Origin: Solirubrobacter deserti
Lineage (GTDB): Bacteria; Actinomycetota; Thermoleophilia; Solirubrobacterales; Solirubrobacteraceae
Length of the DNA stretch: 64,000 bases
NCBI RefSeq assembly: GCF_027587175.1
Contig: NZ_JAPCID010000020.1
Coordinates: 56,269 to 120,268, forward strand
Direction of reading: 5' to 3'
Positions 19,801-27,400 of this stretch are shown in pieces. The position numbers were made by a program, and so were the translations under genes. Numbering within the stretch: the first letter of the stretch is position 1; every line of letters begins with the position of its first letter. Under the pieces are notes generated by a model that was not told the DNA's origin, did no database searches, and worked only from the letters and a program-made list of their open reading frames with translations.

Positions 19801-21134
19801 GTGAACGCGCGCTCGGCGGTCTCGGTCTGGCCGACGGCTCGCACGCTGAAGGCGTAGTCGCCGTCGCGCAGGGCGGTCGCCGGTCGGTGTGGCGAGCTGC
19901 AAGGCGCCCAGTCGGCCGCCGCCTCGAAGCGGCATTCGAAGCTCGTCGCGCCGCGCGCGGAGCGGAACTCGAACTCGGGCCGCGCTTCGGTGATGGCGCC
20001 GCGCGGGCCGGCGGTGACCCGCGCCCAGTAGTCGAGCTCGAACGCGCCCGCGTCGCAGATGAGCCCCTGCGGGCGCTGGAAGCCGCGCTGGTCGGTCGGC
20101 GCGCAGTCGCTGCCCGGCATCGCGATGTCGACCGCCGGGCTGTCGCTCGCCGGGCGCAGGCTCGGGGTCGTGCCGCCCCACAGGTCGAGCGCGCCGGCGA
20201 GCTTGGCGTCCGCGTAGCGGTGGTCGACCTCCTGCGCGAAACCGCACTCGTTGCCGCTCTCGACGTTCCAACCCTGCGAGATCGCCGGAACGCCGGTGCA
20301 GCCGGAGGGGAGCCCCTGGGCCACGTTGTCCGCGATCACGGTGAACTTGGCCTGCCAGGGCGTGTCGATCCGCACTCCGCCCGTGCCGCGGTCGCCGCCC
20401 TGGTTGCGCGCGATCGTGACGCCCTCGAGCGTCACCGAGTCCGCCGGGTTCGGGTAGCTGATCAGGCCGCCGGCGAGCCGCGCGGTGTTGAACGCGATCG
20501 TCGACTCGCGCACCAGCAGGTGGGCCGGCGCACCGCCGTCGCCGCCGAAGTTGATGATGCCGCCACCGTCGCCGCCGCCCTGCGAGGCCCGGTTGCCCTC
20601 GATCGACGAGTGCTGGATCGTCATCGTGCCGTTGCGGTTCGCGATCCCGCCGCCGCTCAGGGCGGAGCCGCCGGAGACGTGGACGCGGTTGAGGACGACC
20701 GTGCTCGACTGCGCCATCAGCGCGCCGCCGTGCGGCCCGTTCGGGCCGAGCGCGGTCCCGCCCTGGAGCGCGATGCCGGTGAGCGTGGCGCTCGTGCTCA
20801 CGACTTCGACCACGCGCGCGCCGCCGGACGCGCGGGCGACGATCTGGGTCGCGGCGGCGCCCGCGCCGGTCACGGCCACCGGGGTCGTCAGCCGCAGCGC
20901 GCCCTGCGTCAGCTGGTAGGTCCCCGTGGGAACCGTGATCGTGTCCGGGATCTCCGGGTCCGGGTTCGGGGCGGCGTCCGCCGCGGCGATCGCCGCGCGC
21001 AGCGTGCAGGTGGTCGGGCAGGACGCGTCCGCGCCATCCCCGGTCGAGTTGACCTCGAACTCGGCAGCCTGGGCCGCGGGGGCGCAGACCAGCGCCGCGA
21101 CCATGGCCAGGAGCATCCATGTCCGGCGCATCAC
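16890..21134 (-). CDS. Secreted beta-helix, long Ig-repeat array, FecR-like domain protein (paralogue 3 of 4)
   Basis: 1414 residues, the longest of the four. Signal peptide at 1-23 (ends APAAQA). The beta-helix opens with CPTTCTLRAAIAAADAAPNP and closes with DQRGFQRPQGLICDAGAFEL near residue 370. About ten Ig-like repeats fill 375-1230, including FTYSTLEPGSTFTCWLTGPG and TFASEFPNPRFTCALDGDPE. Then come the TPTPTPAPSAAPVTPTATP linker, a FecR-like domain (ASFVELRSIDDIPLGSEI region) and the shared two-cysteine module. The C-terminus is basic (RAGRKYLAKAR). It starts 42 bases after the stop of paralogue 2. Confidence 0.88.
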   Translation of the reverse strand: MMRRTWMLLAMVAALVCAPAAQAAEFEVNSTGDGADASCPTTCTLRAAIAAADAAPNPDPEIPDTITVPTGTYQLTQGALRLTTPVAVTGAGAAATQIVARASGGARVVEVVSTSATLTGIALQGGTALGPNGPHGGALMAQSSTVVLNRVHVSGGSALSGGGIANRNGTMTIQHSSIEGNRASQGGGDGGGIINFGGDGGAPAHLLVRESTIAFNTARLAGGLISYPNPADSVTLEGVTIARNQGGDRGTGGVRIDTPWQAKFTVIADNVAQGLPSGCTGVPAISQGWNVESGNECGFAQEVDHRYADAKLAGALDLWGGTTPSLRPASDSPAVDIAMPGSDCAPTDQRGFQRPQGLICDAGAFELDYWARVTAGPRGAITEARPEFEFRSARGATSFECRFEAAADWAPCSSPHRPATALRDGDYAFSVRAVGQTETAERAFTVDSVAPVVTITSGPAATNAQEAEFAFTASEPVAEYHCRVLTPDNGDLPFLPCTSPYRVDGLATGRHEFQVQATDAAGSDSETATREFVVDRTPPAMPVILQPANESYTSATSLQLSGTAEPGVTLPISLGPELLATAEADAQGAWTATVDIPEGDLVLQVPAVDAAGNRSDPNYLVVHADRTAPETRIDTAPTDPTNDANPLFTYSTLEPGSTFTCWLTGPGVTETEHPCSADGHPYNGLQNGRYTFHVRARDRAGNVDQSAESHTFTINADLPAVPVVTTPQGQVSYSNGTVTFRGTGANGTTVYAATSTNVFGGTAVIDGEWHIEFEADPGDYAFSIYATNAAGQSAGVARRIIVDKTPPTVALAAPPRYTGSSGILFAPASPDPEARLECTLNGNTASCTDTYDLIVGQTYTWALRAVDRAGNSSAPVGRTFIYRGPFQTTVKWDTPASDNTPAFTLTGGTQYTCWIDDVAVPCGPAFTAPALSDGNHTLRVRGADASGIEEEEERTFAFDIDTVDPAPPTIDSPPSGTEVTTPEITLEGTTERLSEVEIFDGTTLVGRARIVNEGSGEWFLDVSLTPGAHTFTAVTVDDAGNRSAPSAPVTVTYRAAATTIVSGPPAVTRETTAAFTFASEFPNPRFTCALDGDPEFTDCPAAYENLAEGPHELKVVAVDPDGRRGAVATHVWRVDRTPPAATAVTAGEPGVFTFAADEPGVTYACSLDDGAFEPCASPQTYAGLAPGAHTFRLRTVDAAGNATDSPATTFAVAAVAAQTQTPTPTPAPSAAPVTPTATPTPQPEAGETVVSRPVSGRILVKLPGFPSFVELRSIDDIPLGSEIDARNGRVQLRFESEPGKVQIALFYGGIFQVTQRGKVLDLKLTEELAPCPKKKGRASAAQKKASKRKLWGDGKGAFRTSGKYSAATVRGTKWLVEDSCAGTLTRVTSGVVAVRDRKKTVLVRAGRKYLAKAR
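17020..17084 (-). repeat. 65-base coding repeat, copy in paralogue 3
   Basis: Same module-encoding block as at 13745-13809, two base differences. Flanking DNA is much less alike, so identity is focused on this block. Confidence 0.9.
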
Positions 21135-21176
21135 GTTGGCGCCGAGGCTAGCCGGGCAGGACCGGTTCCGCCTGAC

Positions 21177-22892
21177 CTAGGGTCTAGGTCGCGCCGTGTA
21201 GGGTTTCCCGGGCCGGACGACGATTGTCCGCTTGCGGACATTGTCGCGGACGCGCACGCTGCCCTGGGTCACACGCGTGAGGGTCCCGGCGCAGGAGTCC
21301 TCGACCAGCCACTTGGTGCCGCGGACGGTGGCGGCGCTGTACTTGCCGGACGTGCGGAACGCGCCCTTGCCGTCACCCCACAGGCGACGCTTCTTCGCCT
21401 TGGCGGCGGCGGCGCTCGCGCGGGCGTTGCGCGGGCAGCGGGCGAGCGGTTCCGTGAGCGTCAGGTTCGTGATCCCGCGCGACTGGGTGACGCGGAACAG
21501 GCCGTCGTAGAAGACGGCGGTCTCGGGCGGCGCGCCCGGCCTGGGGATCGAGGTGAGCGTGACGCGGCCCTTGCGCGTGTCCACGGTCGAGCCGACCGGG
21601 ATGCCGCGGGTCGCGTCGAGGTCGAGGTAGCGATTCGCGCCAGGCAGCTTGACCTTGACCGTGCCGCGGGTGGGGCCGACGACGATCGTGCGGTTGACGA
21701 CCGGCGTCGGAACCGGCGTGACCGTGGGGGTGGGCGTGGCGGTGGGGCCGGGCGGCGGCGTGGCTGTGGGCGTCGGGTCCGGCGGCGGCTCGACCACCGG
21801 CTCGGCGTACTCGTACGCGCCCGCGTCGCAGGCGAGGCCCTGCGGACGCAGCACGCCGCGCTGGTCGAACGTCCGCGTACCGCACGGTGCGATGTCGCGC
21901 GCCGGGCTGTCGGCCGCGATCGCCAGGACGGGCGGCGCGCTGGTGTCCAGCGCGGCGGCGAGCTTCGGGTCGGTGTTCGTGTGGCCCGCGACGCCGCAGT
22001 TCGTGCCGCTGTCCAGGTTCCCGCCCTCGTCGACCGGTGGCGGCGAGATGCCGCAGTTCGACGGCACCGGCGTGGCGGTGCTGGCCGCCGGCATGGTGTT
22101 GCCGGCGATGATCGAGCCTTCGAAGCGGACGCCGCCGCTGCCGTTGGCGAAGATGCCGCCCGCGTTGCCGAACGCCCTCGCCCGGTTGCGCGCGAGCGTC
22201 ACGCCCCGCAGCGCCGTCGCGACGTTGCTCGTCACGTACAGCCCGCCGCCGTTGACGGCCTCGTTGTCGGTGATCGTGGAGTCCTGGACGGACAGCTGGA
22301 GCGTGGTCGTGTTGCCGGAGGCGTAGATGCCGCCGCCATTCGCCTGCCCCGTGCCGACCGTCCGATTGCCGTCGATGAGACTCGCGACAATGCTGAGCTG
22401 GTTGCCGCCCGCGAGGATGCCGCCGCCCTGGGGCGCGCTGCCGTTCGTCACCCGGGTGCGCAGGAGCCGCAGCGAGCCGGTGTTCTCGACGCGCACGTTG
22501 CCGCCGCCGGTGTCGCTCGCGACTCCGTCGCGCAGCGTGACGTCCTGGACGGCGATCGAGGCACCGGCTCCCACGGTGAGTACGCGCGTCGCACCCGTCG
22601 GCCGGATGATCGTGGCGTTCGCCCCGGCGCCGGCGATCGTGATCCGCACGGCCGGGGTGCCGTTCAGGTTGAGCCCTCCGCTGACCGCGTACTCACCCGC
22701 CGGCACGTTGACCACGTCGTCCTCGCCGGCCCCGTTGGCCAACGCCGCGGACACCGCCGCGCGCAACGAGCACTCGGACGGCGTGCACGGCGTCTGCAGG
22801 TCCTGCGGCGTCGTGACCTGGAACGTCGCGGCGTGCGCCGGCGCAGCGCTGAAGGCCAGCGCGCCGAACGCCGCGATCGCCAGCCGCCGCAC
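21177..22892 (-). CDS. Secreted beta-helix, FecR-like domain protein without Ig repeats (paralogue 2 of 4)
   Basis: 571 residues from a GTG that immediately follows the TAG of paralogue 1 with no spacer, indicating translational coupling. Signal peptide 1-21, ending SAAPAHA. The beta-helix begins CTPSECSLRAAVSAALANGA and ends DQRGVLRPQGLACDAGAYEY. A threonine/proline linker (about 360-400) leads straight to the FecR-like domain (YLDLDATRGIPVGSTVDTRK) and shared C-terminal module. It lacks the Ig-like repeats of its two larger neighbours. Confidence 0.88.
   Translation of the reverse strand: MRRLAIAAFGALAFSAAPAHAATFQVTTPQDLQTPCTPSECSLRAAVSAALANGAGEDDVVNVPAGEYAVSGGLNLNGTPAVRITIAGAGANATIIRPTGATRVLTVGAGASIAVQDVTLRDGVASDTGGGNVRVENTGSLRLLRTRVTNGSAPQGGGILAGGNQLSIVASLIDGNRTVGTGQANGGGIYASGNTTTLQLSVQDSTITDNEAVNGGGLYVTSNVATALRGVTLARNRARAFGNAGGIFANGSGGVRFEGSIIAGNTMPAASTATPVPSNCGISPPPVDEGGNLDSGTNCGVAGHTNTDPKLAAALDTSAPPVLAIAADSPARDIAPCGTRTFDQRGVLRPQGLACDAGAYEYAEPVVEPPPDPTPTATPPPGPTATPTPTVTPVPTPVVNRTIVVGPTRGTVKVKLPGANRYLDLDATRGIPVGSTVDTRKGRVTLTSIPRPGAPPETAVFYDGLFRVTQSRGITNLTLTEPLARCPRNARASAAAAKAKKRRLWGDGKGAFRTSGKYSAATVRGTKWLVEDSCAGTLTRVTQGSVRVRDNVRKRTIVVRPGKPYTARPRP
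21316..21380 (-). repeat. 65-base coding repeat, copy in paralogue 2
   Basis: Third copy of the block, three differences from the copy at 13745-13809, with the same 44-base core. Confidence 0.9.
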
Positions 22893-24551
22893 CTACTTCT
22901 TCGCCCTGGCCACGTAGGTCTTGGGCGCCCGCAGCACGATCCGCTTCTTCTTGACCTTGTCCTGCACGAGCACGCTGCCCTGCGTCACGCGCACCGTGGT
23001 CGTCGTGCACGTGTCCTGCACCAGCCACTTCGTGCCGCGCACGGTCGCCGCGCTGTAGCGCCCGCTCGTCCGGAACGCCCCCTTGCCGTCCCCCCACAGC
23101 TTGCGCGACTTCGGCTTCTTGCCCTTCTGGCTCGCCGACGCGCGCTTGCCCTTGCCGCAGTCGAGCTCCTCGACCAGCGCCAGGTCCGTGATTCCGGCGC
23201 GCTGGGTCACCTTGAACAGGCCGTCGTAGAACGTCGCCTTCTCGGGCGGCGCGCCCGCCCTCGGCACCGACGTGAGCTCGACCGCGCCCTTGCGCGTGTC
23301 GATCGTCGAGCCCATCGGGATACCGCGCGCGGCGTCCACGTCCACGAACGTCTTCGTTCCCGGCAGCTGCACCTTCACCGTGCCGCGCACCTCGCGCACC
23401 ACCGCAGTCTGGTTCGGTGCGGGCGTCGGCTCGGGGCCCGGCGCCGGCGTGGGCGTGGGCGGTTGAGGCGGAGGCGTGGGCGTCGGCGTCGGGTCCGGGG
23501 GCGGGTCCTGCGGGAAGCCGGGATCGGTGCCGGACAGCTCGTAGGCGCCGGCGTCGCATGGGCCGCTGAGCGACGGAACGCGCGTGAACGGGCGCTGGTC
23601 GATCTGGATCACGCACGGGTTGACGTAGTCGATCGCCGGGCTGCCGGCGGCGATGGCGAGGACGTCGGTGTAGCCGCCTTGGTCGCTGGTCGTCGCGGCC
23701 AGCCTGGGGTCGGTGACGGACTGGTTCTGCCCCGGAGCGAGCGCGCAGCTGGTGGTGTCCTCGACGTTGTGCTCGCCGGTCAGCGGGCCGCCCGCGCAGT
23801 TGGTGCCGCCGCCATTGAACGCGATGATCGAGCCGCTGGCGAGCGCGTCCTGTGGGCTGCTGAAGCTCAGGCCGGCCGCGGCGTTGCGGGCCACCGTGGC
23901 GTGCAGCAGGCTGACGTTGTTCTCGCTCGTGCCGACCGACGCAATCCCGGCGCCGGAGTTGAGGGCGACCGTCGAGTTACCCACGGTGACGTCCGCCGGC
24001 TGTCCGTCGATGCCGGCGTTGCGGATGCCCGCGCCGTTGTTGCCGTCGATCAAGCTGTTCGTGACGACCACGGTGCCCGCGTTGAGGATCCCGGCGGTGC
24101 CCGTCGCGGCGGTGACCCGGGTGAAGGTCATGCCGACTTCGGCGCCGCCGACGATCGAGATGCCGTTCGTGCCGCCGCGGATGGTCATCAGCGCGAGCGT
24201 GACGTCGGCGCCGCCTCCGGCGGTGAAGACCGGCTGGGGGCTGTCGACCGACCGCACGGTGGTCTGACGTGGGCCGGCGCCGGCGATCTGGATGCTGCCG
24301 GCCAACTCCAGGTCGCCGGCATTGACGCTGTACTCGCCCGCGCCGAGCGAGATCGTGTCCTCGCCGGTGATCGCGCTCGCCTGGTCGACCGCCGCGCGCA
24401 GCGTCGTGCAGGCCCAGATGCCGGTCGGGCCGTTCGGTGCGCAGGAACCGCTGCCGTCACCGAAGCCCGTGACGGTGAAGGTGTCAGCCGCGGCGGGAGA
24501 GGCCACGACCAGGCTCGCGGCCACCGCGAGCGTCGCCACACGAAGCTTCAT
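22893..24551 (-). CDS. Secreted beta-helix, FecR-like domain protein without Ig repeats (paralogue 1 of 4)
   Basis: 552 residues, first of the four-gene run. Signal peptide 1-22, ending VVASPAAA. Beta-helix motifs include CTTLRAAVDQASAITGEDTI and VNAGDLELAGSIQIAGAGPR. It closes at SGPCDAGAYELSG, followed by the PTPTPTPPPQPPTPTPAPGP linker. The FecR-like domain (FVDVDAARGIPMGSTIDTRK) and shared C-terminal module end in VARAKK. Its DNA is the most divergent of the four in the shared 3' block. A promoter for the run would lie in 24552-24626, where I see no clear consensus. Confidence 0.88.
   Translation of the reverse strand: MKLRVATLAVAASLVVASPAAADTFTVTGFGDGSGSCAPNGPTGIWACTTLRAAVDQASAITGEDTISLGAGEYSVNAGDLELAGSIQIAGAGPRQTTVRSVDSPQPVFTAGGGADVTLALMTIRGGTNGISIVGGAEVGMTFTRVTAATGTAGILNAGTVVVTNSLIDGNNGAGIRNAGIDGQPADVTVGNSTVALNSGAGIASVGTSENNVSLLHATVARNAAAGLSFSSPQDALASGSIIAFNGGGTNCAGGPLTGEHNVEDTTSCALAPGQNQSVTDPRLAATTSDQGGYTDVLAIAAGSPAIDYVNPCVIQIDQRPFTRVPSLSGPCDAGAYELSGTDPGFPQDPPPDPTPTPTPPPQPPTPTPAPGPEPTPAPNQTAVVREVRGTVKVQLPGTKTFVDVDAARGIPMGSTIDTRKGAVELTSVPRAGAPPEKATFYDGLFKVTQRAGITDLALVEELDCGKGKRASASQKGKKPKSRKLWGDGKGAFRTSGRYSAATVRGTKWLVQDTCTTTTVRVTQGSVLVQDKVKKKRIVLRAPKTYVARAKK
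23032..23096 (-). repeat. 65-base coding repeat, diverged copy in paralogue 1
   Basis: The equivalent block of the first paralogue encodes nearly the same peptide but with many synonymous changes. It does not share the 44-base identical core. Confidence 0.8.
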
Positions 24552-24626
24552 CTGCTGGCGACCCTAGCCCGCCCGCGGAGGCCCGCGCAAGCACCAAAGG
24601 TCTGTGATCGCGACCCCGGAGGGCAG

Positions 24627-25053
24627 TCAATCGGGCAATCGGACGGACGGGTCCACGAGCTCGACGCCCACGTCCGCGAAGCCCGCGAGGGGGTTGCGGG
24701 TCGCGAGCGTGGCTCGGTGGGCGACGCAGATCGCCGCGATCTGCGCGTCGAGGGCGGCGATCAGCCGGCCCGCACGCTCGCGCTCGCCGACGAGCGGTCC
24801 GTAGCGAGCGGCGGCGGCCGCGTCGAAGGGCAGGATCTGCTCGGCGAACGCGCCGAGGGTCTCGTCGGCGAGCCGTTGCAGCTGCGTCGCGCGCCGTCCC
24901 GAAGGCAAGCCGCTCCAGCCCGTACCGGAGCTCGGCGACCGTGACCGCGGTCGTCGCCAGCGGCTCAGCTCGACCGCGCAGCCACGCGACCACCTGGGGC
25001 GCCGGCGCCGGGCGCATCAGCTCCGACACGACGTTCGTGTCGAGGACGATCAC
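24627..25053 (-). pseudogene. Frameshifted FitB/VapC-type PIN-domain toxin
   Basis: The 5' frame starts at ATG 25053 with MIVLDTNVVSELMRPAP and TTAVTVAELRYGLERL, the classic PIN-domain start with the first acidic residues. Near 24905-24912 the homology switches frame and continues as SGRRATQLQRLADETLGAFA, then LPFDAAAAARYGPLVGERER and DAQIAAICVAHRATLATRNP to the stop at 24627. Removing one base at the switch restores a full-length protein of about 140 residues. Either a genuine inactivating indel or a sequencing error. The antitoxin gene overlaps its start by 4 bases. Confidence 0.82.
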
Positions 25054-25292
25054 GCGGAGAAGTCGGCGGCCCGCGCGGGCTCCGTGCGCGCGGCGGCGGG
25101 TAGGTCGACGCCGCCGGCGGCGCTGAAGCGGTCCAGCAGCGTCGAGAACAGGTCCGCCGACGGCGGCTCGCTCACGGCGTCGGTGAGGATCGCGCGGATC
25201 TCGGCCTCCATCGAGCGGCCGTTGCGCGCGGCGCGGACCCGCAACCGCTGCCGGACGTCGTCGTCGTGATCACGGACGCTGACCGATGCCAC
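25050..25292 (-). CDS. FitA-like ribbon-helix-helix antitoxin
   Basis: About 80 residues from GTG 25292 (an ATG at 25301 adds three residues). The N-terminus ASVSVRDHDDDVRQRLRVRA and then NGRSMEAEIRAIL is the standard FitA/VapB ribbon-helix-helix. The C-terminal tail would wrap the PIN toxin. It overlaps the PIN gene by 4 bases, as in functional toxin-antitoxin operons, although the toxin frame is broken. Expected to bind its own promoter. Confidence 0.85.
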   Translation of the reverse strand: MASVSVRDHDDDVRQRLRVRAARNGRSMEAEIRAILTDAVSEPPSADLFSTLLDRFSAAGGVDLPAAARTEPARAADFSA

Positions 25293-26284
25293 TGCTTGCA
25301 ACGCTAGCGTCGAGCGCGCGGAGGCGCCAGACGTCCGGGATCGTCAGCCCGAGCAGCACCAACACGAAGCCCGCGGCGCCGCCGGCGATCAGCACCTGCG
25401 TGTTGCCGACCGCCTCGCCGAGCGGCCCCGCGAGCAGGTAGCCGAGCGGGAGCAGCGCCAGCGAGCCCATCCAGTCGTAGGAGCTGACCCGCGAGAGCGC
25501 GTGCGCCGGGATGCGCTGCTGGAGCGCGGTGTGCCACCAGACGTCGAACAGCGCCAGGCCGACGCCCGCCACGAAGAACCACGCCACGAGCACGAGGACC
25601 GGCAGGCCTGAAGATGGCGACGACGCCCCAGACCCACGCGTGGGCACGGAACTCGTCCCAGCCCTCGCGCAGGTCGCGCACCACCGAGCCCGACGGCGCC
25701 GCGATCTCGCCGCGCGCCCGCGGCCGGATGCGGGCCAGAAACCACGCGGAGACCACGAACGTCGCCGCGTCCAGCGCGAACGCCCACCCCGCGCCGACGC
25801 CGAGCACGAGCAGCGTCGCCAGCGCCGGCCCGGCGAACTCGGCGACGGTGTTGACGACCGCGATCGCCGAGTTCGCCTCCTGGACGCGTTCCTCGCTGAC
25901 CGTCTGGGGCACCAACCCCGTCATGGCGGGCCGGAAGAACGCCTCGGCGGCGCCGAACACGATCTCGATCACGACGATCATCCAGACCTCGACGACGCCG
26001 GTGAAGATCAGGACCGCGAGCAGCGCGTGCACGCCGCCGCGGATCAGGTCCGTCACGAGCATGAGCCGGTGCCGGGGCAGCCGGTCGGCCCAGACGCCGC
26101 CGAACGTCAGGCACAGCACCAGCGAGACCGTGTAGGCGGCCAGTACGTAGCCGACGTCGGTCGGCGTCCCGAGCTCGGTCACGAACAGCGCGAGCGCGAC
26201 GAACACGAGCCGGTCGCCGACGGTCGACGCGCTCTGCCCCAACCACAGCAGGCGGAACTCCCGCTCACGCAGCACGCCCAGCAT
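25270..26284 (-). pseudogene. MFS transporter with internal deletion and frameshift
   Basis: The first frame (ATG 26284 to about 25610) encodes the N-terminal six membrane segments and start of the seventh: MLGVLREREFRLLWLGQSAS, GVWADRLPRHRLMLVTDLIR, then HAWVWGVVAIF. The homology resumes in another frame with GLPVLVLVAWFFVAGVGLAL and RVSSYDWMGSLALLPLGYLL up to 25270. Compared with intact relatives of about 410 residues, roughly 70-80 residues (segments 8-9) are missing at the junction near 25605-25612. The combined reading is about 340 residues. This looks like a deletion rather than a single-base error. The 3' remnant overlaps the antitoxin start. Confidence 0.82.
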
Positions 26285-26298
26285 CGCGGTCAGCCATC

Positions 26299-26775
26299 AT
26301 GGCGGCCGTGGACGTCGACGAGCTCTTCGACGCGTGGGATCGCGCCTGGTCCGGCCGCGATCCGCGTGGGTTCGAATCCATCTGCAACCCGGACGTCCAC
26401 TACGAGGACCCGCTCACGGAGGAGCCGTTGATCGGGACGCGCAGGCTCGCGAAGCATGCGCGCCAGCTGTGGAAGGCGCTGCCGGACGCGCGCGTGAACA
26501 GCACCGGCAACCGCCTGACCGACGGCACGTTCGCCGCCGCGCCGTGCCGCATCCTCGGCACGCACCTGGGCGAGATCGGGCGCATCCACCCGACCAAGAA
26601 GGCGCTCGAGGTCCACGCGGTCGTCTACGCGGAGCTGCAGGACGGGCGCTTCTTCCGCATCCGCGCGTTCTTCGACGTCTACTCCGCCGCGATGGACCTC
26701 GGCGTGCTGCCCAAGCCCGGCACGGCGGGGGAGCGGGCGATGCTGATGCTGCGGGGGTTCGGCCTCAGAGGGTGA
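26299..26775 (+). CDS. SnoaL-like / NTF2-fold protein
   Basis: 158 residues with the small alpha+beta cone fold of SnoaL-like ester cyclases: VDELFDAWDRAWSGRDPRGF, then NPDVHYEDPLTEEPLIG and the YAELQDGRFFRIRAFFDVYS core strands. Members bind or isomerise small hydrophobic molecules; the substrate is unknown. Starts 14 bases from the divergent MFS pseudogene and overlaps the convergent EEP gene by 11 bases. Confidence 0.82.
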   Translation: MAAVDVDELFDAWDRAWSGRDPRGFESICNPDVHYEDPLTEEPLIGTRRLAKHARQLWKALPDARVNSTGNRLTDGTFAAAPCRILGTHLGEIGRIHPTKKALEVHAVVYAELQDGRFFRIRAFFDVYSAAMDLGVLPKPGTAGERAMLMLRGFGLRG

Positions 26776-27400
26776 CCCGGATCGGCGGGTGGTCCGACAG
26801 CGACCCGCGGTCGAGCACCTCGAACCCCGAGCCGGCTGCACCGCGGGCAAAGAAGTGGTCGACGTGGTTGCCGCCGAGATGCACGAGCCCGGGCAGCGCA
26901 GGGCGCTTGAGGTTCAGGTCCCCGCCGAACAGCAGCGGCGCCTCGACCGGCCACGCGCGCGCCGCCCGCGCCACGTCCCGCGCGGCCCACACGTCGCGGT
27001 GCGTGGACGCGTGCAGGTTCACCACCCACCACGGTCCGACCCGCACGCCGTGCGCCCAGCGCCGCTCCGGCCACCACGTCAGACGGACGACACGATGCTC
27101 CTGCACCCGCCCCCGCACGAGGATCGCGTTGCAGCCCCCGCCGTTGGCCTTCAGCAGGTCGGGGTTGCGCGCCGAGACCGCCCGCCGCACGCCCAACCCG
27201 AAGTTGCGCGACGTCAGCACCCATCGGGCGCAGGCGCCGCTCGCGCGTCCCAGCAGCGGCGGCCACCACGGCGGTACTTCCTGCAGCAACGCGACGTCCC
27301 AGTCCCAACCGTCCAGCGCCGCGGCAAACTCATTCAGCAACGACCGTCCGGCGGGATCCACCGCGCGACCGTGGTAGAGGTTCCAGCTCAATGCCCGCAC
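26765..27400 (-). CDS. Endonuclease/exonuclease/phosphatase family hydrolase
   Basis: 211 residues from GTG 27400. EEP-fold catalytic motifs are visible: SWNLYHGR (Asn), WDVALLQEVPP (metal-binding Glu), VNLHAST (His), LLFGGDLNLKRP (Asp and Asn) and the terminal GSLSDHPPI with the catalytic Asp-His pair. It should hydrolyse a phosphodiester or phosphomonoester; nucleic acid, lipid or nucleotide substrates are all possible. Its start codon region overlaps the start of divergent argF by 10 bases. Confidence 0.85.
   Translation of the reverse strand: MRALSWNLYHGRAVDPAGRSLLNEFAAALDGWDWDVALLQEVPPWWPPLLGRASGACARWVLTSRNFGLGVRRAVSARNPDLLKANGGGCNAILVRGRVQEHRVVRLTWWPERRWAHGVRVGPWWVVNLHASTHRDVWAARDVARAARAWPVEAPLLFGGDLNLKRPALPGLVHLGGNHVDHFFARGAAGSGFEVLDRGSLSDHPPIRVTL

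Noticed and set aside
13603..24551. Array interpreted as FecR anti-sigma/sigma signalling
   Set aside because: No ECF sigma factor, TonB-type receptor or cytoplasmic N-terminal domain is present; the FecR-like part is C-terminal on secreted proteins.
17568..24944. Very long open frame (about 2458 codons) on the plus strand opposite the beta-helix genes
   Set aside because: Its predicted product is Arg/Ala/Gly/Val-rich without domains, and it mirrors the third-position GC bias of the genuine minus-strand genes.
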